Origin: Pseudazoarcus pumilus_A
Lineage (GTDB): Bacteria > Pseudomonadota > Gammaproteobacteria > Burkholderiales > Rhodocyclaceae
Length of the DNA stretch: 26,769 nucleotides
Direction of reading: 5' to 3'
Assembly (NCBI GenBank): GCA_033837965.1
Contig: JAJLLM010000067.1
Coordinates: forward strand, 1-26,769
Positions 1 to 6,334 of this stretch are shown one piece after another (position 1 is the first letter of the stretch; every line of letters begins with the position of its first letter). Position numbers and translations under genes: made by a program. The notes beneath the pieces are model-generated. The model searched no databases. It was not told the origin of the DNA and worked only from the letters and a program-made list of their open reading frames with translations.

Positions 1-14
1 CGCGACCTACAGAT

Positions 15-137
15 TCAAACCCCCACGTCCAAGCCCGCCCAGCCCACCAACTCCACCAGCCTCTTCAGTTGCGGCGGGCGGTAGCCTTCATCCGCTTCGT
101 AACGCTTCTTCACGCTCGGGTGAATGCGCGTCGGCTT
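15..137 (-). pseudogene. orphan C-terminal coding tail, unidentified
   Basis: On the minus strand the last ~40 codons before a TGA read as plausible protein with mostly G/C third positions, rich in basic residues (a KKRYEADEGY segment, then LKRLVELVGW). Upstream the same frame runs into the 137-198 hairpin and then into sequence without coding character, so no credible start or N-terminus exists here. I do not recognise the family. It may be the tail of a gene broken by the hairpin element, or a chance open frame. Confidence 0.25.
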
Positions 138-198
138 GGCCTGCTGCCGGTTTCGTTGACACCTTGTTAAGGTGTTAAACGAAACCGGCAGCAGGCCA
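137..198. repeat. long inverted repeat (hairpin element)
   Basis: Arms 137-157 and 178-198 are perfect 21-bp reverse complements (left arm begins TGGCCTGCTGCCGG). Inside them a second 7-bp pair, ACACCTT (159-165) and AAGGTGT (169-175), closes on a 3-nt loop, so the whole element can fold into one 62-nt hairpin with a small bulge. There is no T-run on either side, which argues against a rho-independent terminator. I see no target-site duplication. It could be a REP/MITE-like palindromic element. Confidence 0.75.
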
Positions 199-201
199 CA
201 C

Positions 202-224
202 CTATCCACAATCCCTGTGGATAG
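202..224. promoter_or_regulatory. inverted DnaA-box-like pair
   Basis: CTATCCACA (202-210) and its exact reverse complement TGTGGATAG (216-224) are separated by 5 nt. Each is one base off the DnaA-box consensus TTATNCACA. The arrangement may bind DnaA or simply form a small hairpin. It is 4 bp from the large inverted repeat. No origin genes (dnaA, dnaN, parAB) are in the window. Confidence 0.4.
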
Positions 225-381
225 CCCTAGGGACAGCCGCTGAGCAAGCGCTGCAAGCCCTTGATGGGGCGCTTCCCGTGGCGGTTGCGCAAGGATGAGG
301 CGCCTGACTCCGTAGAAGGCGCAACTGCGCAGGCGGCACGCGCGCGCTATGGTTGCGGGATCGTCACCGACCGGAGCCGAC

Positions 382-1590
382 ATGACCCGCCTGACCGCCG
401 ACCAGCTTGAGCTGCAGGCCCGCGCGCGCGAACTCGCGCAGAGCCGCTTCGCCCCCACCGCCGCCGACACCGACCAAACCGAGGAATACCCGTGGGACAA
501 CATCGCGCTGCTGCGCGATGCGGGCTTCGTGGGCATGACGCTGCCGCGCGAGTTGGGCGGTCAGGGGCGCAGCTATCTGGATGCGGTGATCGTGATCGAG
601 GAGATGGCCAAGGCCTGCGCGACCATGGGGCGCATCACGGTGGAGACCAACATGGGGGCCATCGGCGCCATCGTGCGCTACGGCACCCCGGAACAGGCGA
701 AACTCGCGGCCGGGCTGGTGCTGGAGGGCGACAAGCCGGCGATCTGCATCACCGAGCCGAAGGCCGGCAGCGCTGCGAGCCAGATGACGACGCGCGCCGA
801 CCGCAAGGGCGACCACTACGTGCTCAACGGCGAGAAGTACTGGATCACCGGCGGCGGTGTGTCGCGCCTGCATCTGATCTTCGCGCGGGTGTTCGACGAC
901 GGGGTGGAACAGGGCATCGGCGCCTTCATCTGCGTGCGTGACGACAACGGGCCGGAGGGGCTGGTCGTCGGTCGCCGGCTGTACGCGATGGGCGTGCGCG
1001 GCATTCCCGAGACCTATCTGGAGTTCCGCGACCTTGCCATCCACAAGTCGATGATGGTGGTTCCGCCGGGCGGGCTCAAACGCGGCTTTGCGTCGCTGAT
1101 GACGGCTTACAACGCGCAGCGCGTGGGCGCCGGCACGGTGGCGCTGGGCATTGCGCAAGGGGCTTTCGAGGAAGGCGTGGCGTATCTGAAGACGCGCGAG
1201 CAGTTCGGCCGGCCGATTGCCGAGTTCCAGGGCCTGCAGTGGATGGCTGCCGACATGTCCACGCAACTGGAGGCCGCGCGCCTGCTGCTGCACGACGCGG
1301 CCGCCAGCGGCGAGCAGTTTCCAGACCTCGACCGCGCGGCGCGCGCCAAGCTGTTCGCAGCCGAGACCGCCAACAAGGTGGTGAATGACGCGCTGCAGTT
1401 CTTCGGATCAAGCGGCTACGGCCGCGACCGGCCGATGGAACGCCACGTGCGCGATGCGCGCATGTTCACGATTGCCGGCGGCACGGCGCAAATCCTGCGC
1501 ACGCAGATCGCCTCGCAGGTGCTGGGCATGAAGCTGCCGCAGACGCGCGACGGCTACGCCAGGCTGGCCGAGGACAAGGGCGGCGCCTGA
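382..1590 (+). CDS. acdA: acyl-CoA dehydrogenase-fold protein, probable 3-sulfinopropanoyl-CoA desulfinase
   Basis: A 402-residue flavoprotein of the acyl-CoA dehydrogenase fold: N-terminal helical domain (to ~115), middle beta domain (ITEPKAGSAAS at ~123, FAD/substrate contacts), C-terminal helical domain with KTREQFGRPI. Both usual positions of the catalytic glutamate are changed: the IYEGT site reads IAGGT, and the isovaleryl-CoA-type site carries Gln246. Gln246 together with Arg84 is the pair I recall as diagnostic of the desulfinase of Advenella mimigardefordensis, which releases sulfite from 3-sulfinopropanoyl-CoA giving propanoyl-CoA. The numbering coincides when the ATG at 382 is used; that ATG has GGAG (373-376) 5 nt upstream. 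Function in organosulfur (3,3'-dithiodipropionate-like) catabolism is inferred; no CoA-ligase or disulfide reductase is adjacent. It overlaps the end of the AraC gene tail-to-tail by 37 bp. Confidence 0.75.
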   Translation: MTRLTADQLELQARARELAQSRFAPTAADTDQTEEYPWDNIALLRDAGFVGMTLPRELGGQGRSYLDAVIVIEEMAKACATMGRITVETNMGAIGAIVRYGTPEQAKLAAGLVLEGDKPAICITEPKAGSAASQMTTRADRKGDHYVLNGEKYWITGGGVSRLHLIFARVFDDGVEQGIGAFICVRDDNGPEGLVVGRRLYAMGVRGIPETYLEFRDLAIHKSMMVVPPGGLKRGFASLMTAYNAQRVGAGTVALGIAQGAFEEGVAYLKTREQFGRPIAEFQGLQWMAADMSTQLEAARLLLHDAAASGEQFPDLDRAARAKLFAAETANKVVNDALQFFGSSGYGRDRPMERHVRDARMFTIAGGTAQILRTQIASQVLGMKLPQTRDGYARLAEDKGGA

Positions 1591-2411
1591 GGCCCTGCCC
1601 GCCGCGCGGCCTGCGCCAGTGCGCGCGACAGCGTGGCCGCGCCGGAATAGCCGGACAGCGCCGCAGCGCGCTTGAGGCCGGTGCCAGCCTCGATGGCGCG
1701 GCGCGCAATCGCCAGGCGCAGGCGGTTCAGATACGCGCCCGGCGGGCAATGCAGCAGGTCGCGGAAGCGGTTGGCAAAGGCGGTGCGCGACATGCCGGCC
1801 TCCTCGGCCAGCCGTTCCAGCGTCCAGCCCCGTTCGGGCGCGGCGTGCATGGCCACCAGCGCGCGGGCGATGCGTACGTCTGCCAGACCGCTGAACAGTC
1901 CGCCATCGGTGCGCGGATGGGCGATGAGGTGACGCAGCAGGCCGATGAACAGGATGTCGCCGGCGCGCTCCAGCAGCAGCGGCTGGCCGCAGCGTGGCGC
2001 GGCAATCTCGGCGGCGATGAGTTGCACGATCTGCTGCAGCGCGCCGTCGCCTTGTCCCAGCGGCACCGTCAGCGCACTGCCGAATTCCTCCAGCAACAGC
2101 GGGCCCACCGGGCCGGAAAAGTGCGCCCAGATGCAGGCCAGACCGGCCTGCGCCGCGGCATCCAGCGCTTCCACCACGGTCTGCGGCTGCGGGCGACACA
2201 CCACCACGGCAGGGCCGGCGACGACCTGCACCTCCCGCCCCGGCGCCGCAACGCTCGCCGAGCCTGCGGTGAGCAGATACAGCAGCAAGACCTGATCGGC
2301 CGGCGCATCCGGCTGCACCGCGGCATCGCCTGTCGCGCAGGCGACCTCGAAATGCGGGGCGAGCCCCTGCAGCAGCGCGGACAGGCGATCAAGTCGGGCG
2401 GGCGTGTTCAT
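1554..2411 (-). CDS. AraC-family transcriptional regulator with N-terminal cupin
   Basis: 285 residues. The first ~165 residues form a cupin-like sensor (hydrophobic beta stretches, VVVCRPQPQT). Residues ~180-275 carry the two AraC helix-turn-helix motifs: WTLERLAEEAGMSRTAFANRF and the second recognition region LKRAAALSGYSG. The layout fits the cupin_6/AraC group, whose members often control a divergently transcribed gene. Here that is the peroxiredoxin-like gene 85 bp away. ATG at 2411 is preferred over a TTG five codons upstream. A -10-like CATAAT (2429-2434, minus) lies just upstream, giving a leader of about 11 nt. Inducer unknown. Confidence 0.85.
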   Translation of the reverse strand: MNTPARLDRLSALLQGLAPHFEVACATGDAAVQPDAPADQVLLLYLLTAGSASVAAPGREVQVVAGPAVVVCRPQPQTVVEALDAAAQAGLACIWAHFSGPVGPLLLEEFGSALTVPLGQGDGALQQIVQLIAAEIAAPRCGQPLLLERAGDILFIGLLRHLIAHPRTDGGLFSGLADVRIARALVAMHAAPERGWTLERLAEEAGMSRTAFANRFRDLLHCPPGAYLNRLRLAIARRAIEAGTGLKRAAALSGYSGAATLSRALAQAARRAGPQAPPLSSASLA

Positions 2412-2428
2412 GTGTACGGATTGCAATG

Positions 2429-2490
2429 ATTATGGTCCGATGTGTTGCGCATCGTACTCCACACTGAGATCGTCGTTACATACCCAGGAG
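2429..2490. promoter_or_regulatory. divergent araC / peroxiredoxin control region
   Basis: Short intergenic region. CATAAT on the minus strand (2429-2434) is a plausible -10 for the AraC gene. A small dyad CGATG/CATCG (2439-2455) and the strong AGGAG ribosome site (2486-2490) of the plus-strand gene are visible. No clear -35 can be assigned in either direction, as expected if the plus-strand promoter needs the AraC activator. Confidence 0.4.
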
Positions 2491-2496
2491 AACCCC

Positions 2497-3039
2497 ATGA
2501 CCCCGTTGATTCCCCGCCAGGCCGTCCCCACCCTTGATCTGCCGCTGGTCGGCGGTGGCCGTTACACCCTCGGTGCGGCGCCCGGAGATCACTTCGACCT
2601 GCTGGTGTTCTACCGCGGCCTGCACTGCCCGCTGTGCGCCAAGTACCTGCTGGAGCTGGAGCGACTGGGCGAGGAATACGCCAAGCGCGGCGTGAACATC
2701 GTCGCCATCAGCAGTGATGTCGCGGAACGCGCGCAGCAGATGGCCGACAAGGTGAAGGCGCAGCACGTGAAGTTTGCCTACGACCTGCCGCTGCAGACGG
2801 CGCGCGACTGGGGCCTGTACATCAGCGCCTCGCGCGGCACGACCTCCATCGGCATCGAGGAACCGGCACTGTTCAGCGAACCGGCGGTATATCTGGTGCG
2901 CCCGGACGGCACGCTGTACTACGGCGCGGTGCAGACCATGCCCTTCTCGCGCCCGCCCTTCCAGGACCTGCTGCTGGCCATCGACTTCGCCATCGACAAG
3001 AACTACCCGGCGCGCGGCGAGTACACCGGCGCGGTGTGA
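2497..3039 (+). CDS. peroxiredoxin-like (AhpC/TSA fold) protein
   Basis: 180 residues. Thioredoxin-like fold of the AhpC/TSA group: VFYRGLHCPLCAKYL places a CxxC pair at Cys44 and Cys47, followed by VAISSD and the C-terminal VYLVRPDGTLYY strand. The CxxC is more like bacterioferritin-comigratory/thiol-disulfide members than a typical 2-Cys AhpC, so thiol peroxidase or disulfide exchange are both possible. No signal peptide, so cytoplasmic. The start at 2497 has AGGAG 6 nt upstream. Its divergent AraC neighbour is the likely regulator. The stop is only 17 bp from the converging motD stop, and no terminator is visible between them. Confidence 0.8.
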   Translation: MTPLIPRQAVPTLDLPLVGGGRYTLGAAPGDHFDLLVFYRGLHCPLCAKYLLELERLGEEYAKRGVNIVAISSDVAERAQQMADKVKAQHVKFAYDLPLQTARDWGLYISASRGTTSIGIEEPALFSEPAVYLVRPDGTLYYGAVQTMPFSRPPFQDLLLAIDFAIDKNYPARGEYTGAV

Positions 3040-3056
3040 GCCTCAGCACCCGCCGC

Positions 3057-3872
3057 TCAGGGCAGCAGCGCGCGCATCGGGTCGTCCGGGCGGATGGAGC
3101 CCGGTGCCTGCGGCGGCGGGTCGTTGTACATGGCGTCGAGGCGGATGGTGACGCGGCGGTTGCGGGCGCGCCCCTCCTCGGTGAGGTTTTCGGTGATCGG
3201 CCGCTGATCGGCATAACCGACGGCGGACAGCCGCGAAGGGTCGATGCCCGCCTCGGCAAACAGCCTTACCACCGACGAGGCACGCACCGAGGACAGCTCC
3301 CAGTTGGACGGGAAACGCGCGGTGCTGATCGGCGAATCGTCGGTATGCCCCTCGATGGTGACGGGGAAATCCCCCGCCGCGAACACCTGTGCGATGGCGC
3401 GCAGCGGCTCCTGCGCAGCGGGCTGCAGGCTGGTCTCGCCAGCCGGGAACAGCAGGCTGGCATTCACTTCCACGGTGATGCCGTGCGCACCTTCGGAGAT
3501 GTTCACCTGGCCGGTGCGCGTGAGCGGTTCAAGCGCGCGGCGGATGCTCTCGCCCATGCGGCGGATGTGTTCGATATGGTCGCCCTGCCCGCTCGCCGGC
3601 TCGCGCTCGGTGCGGCTCACCGGCGGTTGCGGCCGCGCCGGCACGACGAACGGGGCCACCACCACCTGCTCGCTCGGCTGATTGACGGAAACACTGCGGA
3701 AGGCGCTCAGCAGCGAATCGGACAGGATGCGGTACTTGCCCTCGTTGACCGAGGACAGCGAATACATCACGACGAAGAAGGCAAACAGCAGCGTGATGAA
3801 GTCGGCGTAGGACACCAGCCAGCGGTCATGGCTCTCGGTGTGTTCGTCGTGCTGGCGGCGACGGCGCGGCAT
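3057..3872 (-). CDS. motD: flagellar motor stator protein MotD (MotB-like, OmpA domain)
   Basis: 271 residues. One N-terminal membrane helix (~residues 18-41) includes YADFITLLFAFF, with Asp24 at the position of the proton-binding aspartate of MotB. A proline-rich linker follows, then an OmpA-like peptidoglycan-binding domain (~150-265) with VTIEGHTDDSPI, LSSVRASSVV and ARNRRVTIRL. It anchors the stator to the cell wall and pairs with MotC, encoded 7 bp upstream. Last gene of the flagellar operon. The MotCD name follows Pseudomonas, where a second stator set sits next to the flhF/fleN/fliA cluster. Confidence 0.93.
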   Translation of the reverse strand: MPRRRRQHDEHTESHDRWLVSYADFITLLFAFFVVMYSLSSVNEGKYRILSDSLLSAFRSVSVNQPSEQVVVAPFVVPARPQPPVSRTEREPASGQGDHIEHIRRMGESIRRALEPLTRTGQVNISEGAHGITVEVNASLLFPAGETSLQPAAQEPLRAIAQVFAAGDFPVTIEGHTDDSPISTARFPSNWELSSVRASSVVRLFAEAGIDPSRLSAVGYADQRPITENLTEEGRARNRRVTIRLDAMYNDPPPQAPGSIRPDDPMRALLP

Positions 3873-3879
3873 GGCGCCC

Positions 3880-4620
3880 TCACACCAGATAGCCGCGCAT
3901 GCGGGCTTCGATGATGCGCGGGTTCTCGCCGTTGCCGATGCCGACCAGCGCGTCGACGATCATCTCGCGCTCGGCCGAGATGCGCCCGATGTGCGCCATC
4001 AGTTTCTTGGCAAACGGCAGGAAGACGAGGTTGGCAAAGCCCACGCCGTAGATCGTGGCGACAAAGGCCACGGCAATGCCGGCACCGAGCCGTGACGGGT
4101 CGGAGAGGTTTTCCATGACGTGGATCAGGCCCAGCACGGCGCCGAGAATGCCGATGGTCGGCGAGTAGCCGCCGGCCGCCTCCCACACGCGGGCGGCGAG
4201 CTTCATCTGTGCTTCGGAGGCGTCGATCTCGACGTTCATCAGCTCACGCAGGCGCTGCGGATCGACCCCGTCAACGAGAAACTGCAGGCCGCGCCGCAGG
4301 AAAGGGTCGGACTGTTCCTCGATGCGGCCTTCGAGCGCCAGCAGGCCGTCGCGCCGCGCCGTGGTCCCCCATTGCGTGACCAGACCAATGAGTTCCTCGC
4401 CCCGCTCGGGCGGCGGCACGAACACCCAGCGGGTCATGCGCATGCCGTCGAGGAAGACATTCAGCGGACTCTGCAGCATCACGGCGCCGAGCGTGCCGCC
4501 GATGACGATGAGCAGCGCCGTGGGCTGCAGCAAGGAGGCGACGTGGCCGCCCTCCAGCACCTGCCCGACGATGATCGCGGCAATCCCGAGAACGAGGCCG
4601 AACAGGCTGATGCGATCCAT
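3880..4620 (-). CDS. motC: flagellar motor stator protein MotC (MotA-like)
   Basis: 246 residues, MotA/TolQ/ExbB family. Two hydrophobic helices occur near the N-terminus (FGLVLGIAAIIVGQ and TALLIVIGGTLGAV), then a cytoplasmic loop, then two further helices (YSPTIGILGAVLGLIHVM and GAGIAVAFVATIYGVGFANL), the typical four-helix stator subunit that conducts ions with MotD. The ATG at 4620 is 11 bp after the fliA stop; the frame is open further upstream, but family length and the DRISLFGLVLG start support 4620. It is cotranscribed with fliA and motD. In Pseudomonas, chemotaxis genes lie between fliA and motC; here they do not. Confidence 0.93.
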   Translation of the reverse strand: MDRISLFGLVLGIAAIIVGQVLEGGHVASLLQPTALLIVIGGTLGAVMLQSPLNVFLDGMRMTRWVFVPPPERGEELIGLVTQWGTTARRDGLLALEGRIEEQSDPFLRRGLQFLVDGVDPQRLRELMNVEIDASEAQMKLAARVWEAAGGYSPTIGILGAVLGLIHVMENLSDPSRLGAGIAVAFVATIYGVGFANLVFLPFAKKLMAHIGRISAEREMIVDALVGIGNGENPRIIEARMRGYLV

Positions 4621-4631
4621 CGCCCGCCCGC

Positions 4632-5393
4632 TCAGACCTTGGCGCGCGGCGGACGGCCGCGACGCTTGGCGGCCGGCACCGCGCCATCCGACAGCACGTG
4701 GGCGCGCAGGCGCGCGACGGCCTGGCTGTGCAGCTGGCACACGCGCGATTCGGTGACGCCGAGCACCTCGCCGATTTCGCGCAGGTTGAGCTCTTCCTCG
4801 TAGTACAGGCTCATCACCATCTGCTCGCGCTCGGGCAGGGCCTCGATGGCCTTCACCAGGTTGCGGCGCAGGTCGGCGTCTTCGAGCATGCCGAGCGGAT
4901 TGGCGTCCTGGTCGGCAATGTGACGTTCGAGGAAATCGTCGTCATCACTGCCGCTGAAGTCCTCGAAATACACCAACTGGTGACCGCGCGCGTCCTGCAG
5001 GATCTGCTGGTACTCGGCCAGCGGCACGCCCACTTCGTCGGCCAGTTCGGTTTCGGAAGGTGGCCGGCCCAAGCGCTGCTCCAGCGTCTGCACGGCGGAC
5101 TCCACGCGGCGCATGTCGCGGCGCAGGCTGCGCGGCATCCAGTCGTCCTCGCGCAGGCCGTCGAGCATGGCACCGCGGATGCGCTGCGCGGCGTAGGTCT
5201 CGAACTGCGCGCCCAGGCCGTCCTCGTAACGGGAAACGGCGTCGAGCAGGCCGATCATGCCGTTCTGCATGACGTCGTCGATGTGCACGCTCGCCGGCAG
5301 CTTCGCCATCAGGTGATAGGCGATGCGCTTGACCAGCGGTGCGTACAGCTCGACCAGTTGTGCCTTGTCGGGGTTGCCTTCGGAGTCGTACAT
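4632..5393 (-). CDS. fliA: RNA polymerase sigma-28 factor FliA
   Basis: 253 residues, flagellar late-class sigma factor. Region 2 is LYAPLVKRIAYHLMAKLP through DDVMQNGMIGLLDAV and the FETYAAQRIRGAMLDGLR block. Region 3 is LGRPPSETELADEVG. Region 4 is EREQMVMSLYYEEELNLREIG followed by SRVCQLHSQAVARLRAHVL. It directs polymerase to filament, chemotaxis and motor promoters and is normally held by FlgM (not in the window). The ATG at 5393 gives the usual family N-terminus; an in-frame ATG at 5504, 13 bp after flhG, would add 37 atypical residues. Unusually, the protein runs about 18 residues past the normal end and finishes with KRRGRPPR, an AT-hook-like basic tail. Confidence 0.95.
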   Translation of the reverse strand: MYDSEGNPDKAQLVELYAPLVKRIAYHLMAKLPASVHIDDVMQNGMIGLLDAVSRYEDGLGAQFETYAAQRIRGAMLDGLREDDWMPRSLRRDMRRVESAVQTLEQRLGRPPSETELADEVGVPLAEYQQILQDARGHQLVYFEDFSGSDDDDFLERHIADQDANPLGMLEDADLRRNLVKAIEALPEREQMVMSLYYEEELNLREIGEVLGVTESRVCQLHSQAVARLRAHVLSDGAVPAAKRRGRPPRAKV

Positions 5394-5413
5394 CCACAGA
5401 GCCCGGGTATTGC

Positions 5414-5430
5414 GGGGCGCAACCCGCCCC
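5414..5430 (-). promoter_or_regulatory. hairpin in the fliA leader
   Basis: GGGGCG and CGCCCC flank a 5-nt loop 20 nt upstream of the fliA ATG at 5393. It is a strong small stem in the flhG-fliA intercistronic RNA. If translation starts at the alternative ATG (5504) the hairpin lies inside the coding sequence. It may tune fliA translation, or may be GC-rich chance. Confidence 0.35.
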
Positions 5431-5517
5431 TTGCCGCCATTATGCACGCCGGGCGCGCGGCTTTGGCCGATGGGTGCAGCGACTTTGCGGGCAGTGGTCA
5501 GCATCGGCAAGGCGTCC

Positions 5518-6321
5518 TCACATCGCCGCGCGGCGCGGTGCCGCGAGACGTGCACCACCCAGCGCGGCCAGACGGCGCAGGAAAGCGGCTTCGGGTTCGC
5601 GCGGCGAGGAGGTGGCGACCTCGGCGGTCAGGCCGCCGGCCAGATCATCACGCTCGACCTGTCCGAGCCAGGCCAGCGGCACACCGACGTGCTTGCGCAC
5701 CAGCGTATCGAGGCTGTCGAAGAAGGCATTGGCTTCATCGCGCGAACGCGCGCCGGACACCGCCACATGCAGCGAGCCGCCCCCCGCCGCGGCCAGCCCC
5801 TTGATCACGGCATAGGCTTCGAGCGCCCCGCTGCGGCTGGCCTCGGCCACCAGCAGGCGGCGCGGCGCGGCGAACACGAAGGGCGATGGATCGGCCGCCT
5901 CGTCGCTGCCGGCATGCACCAGCACGATGCCGGCGTAGCGATGCAGACTGCGCAGGGCCTCGATGAGCTGGGTGCGGCGTTCCTCGTCCAGCAGCGGCAA
6001 AGCCAGTGCGGCGGCGCTGACCGGCACGCGGCCGACCAGCCCAGGCACCGGCTGCACCAGCGCGGTGGCCTCGCACTGCCCGCCCAACACGCCGAGCAGG
6101 TCAATGCCGTCTTCCACGCCCAGCGCGGGCGCCAGCGAGTGCTCGCCGCGCGCCTCGTCCAGAATCAATACGCGCTCGGCACGTGCGGCGAGCCGGAAGG
6201 CGGTCCGCACGGCGGTGGTCGCACGCCCCTTGCCGGTGGTGTACAGCGCCACCACGGTGGGGGGTTCGCGCCGGAACAGCCGGCGCAGGCCGGCCGCCTG
6301 ATCTTCGTGGCTGTCGATCAT
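5518..6321 (-). CDS. flhG: FlhG/FleN-like MinD-family protein, degenerate ATPase
   Basis: 267 residues in the place of flhG (fleN/ylxH), between flhF and fliA. It keeps the N-terminal DQAAGLR (residues 7-13), the DQAxxLR activator helix that stimulates the FlhF GTPase, and the late LEAYAVIKGLA segment matching the family DAYALIK. The deviant Walker A, normally GKGGVGKT, reads GKGRATTA (30-37), without the second lysine. The LLDADLG and IDTGAG aspartates are replaced (LILDEARG, LVHAGSD). ATP binding and dimer control are therefore probably lost while FlhF contact may remain. ATG at 6321 has GGAGAGG upstream; 13-bp gap to flhF. FlhG normally limits flagellar number. Confidence 0.8.
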   Translation of the reverse strand: MIDSHEDQAAGLRRLFRREPPTVVALYTTGKGRATTAVRTAFRLAARAERVLILDEARGEHSLAPALGVEDGIDLLGVLGGQCEATALVQPVPGLVGRVPVSAAALALPLLDEERRTQLIEALRSLHRYAGIVLVHAGSDEAADPSPFVFAAPRRLLVAEASRSGALEAYAVIKGLAAAGGGSLHVAVSGARSRDEANAFFDSLDTLVRKHVGVPLAWLGQVERDDLAGGLTAEVATSSPREPEAAFLRRLAALGGARLAAPRRAAM

Positions 6322-6334
6322 GTCGCCTCTCCGC

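Noticed and set aside
137..198. Rho-independent terminator
   Set aside because: Strong stem but no T-run on either strand.
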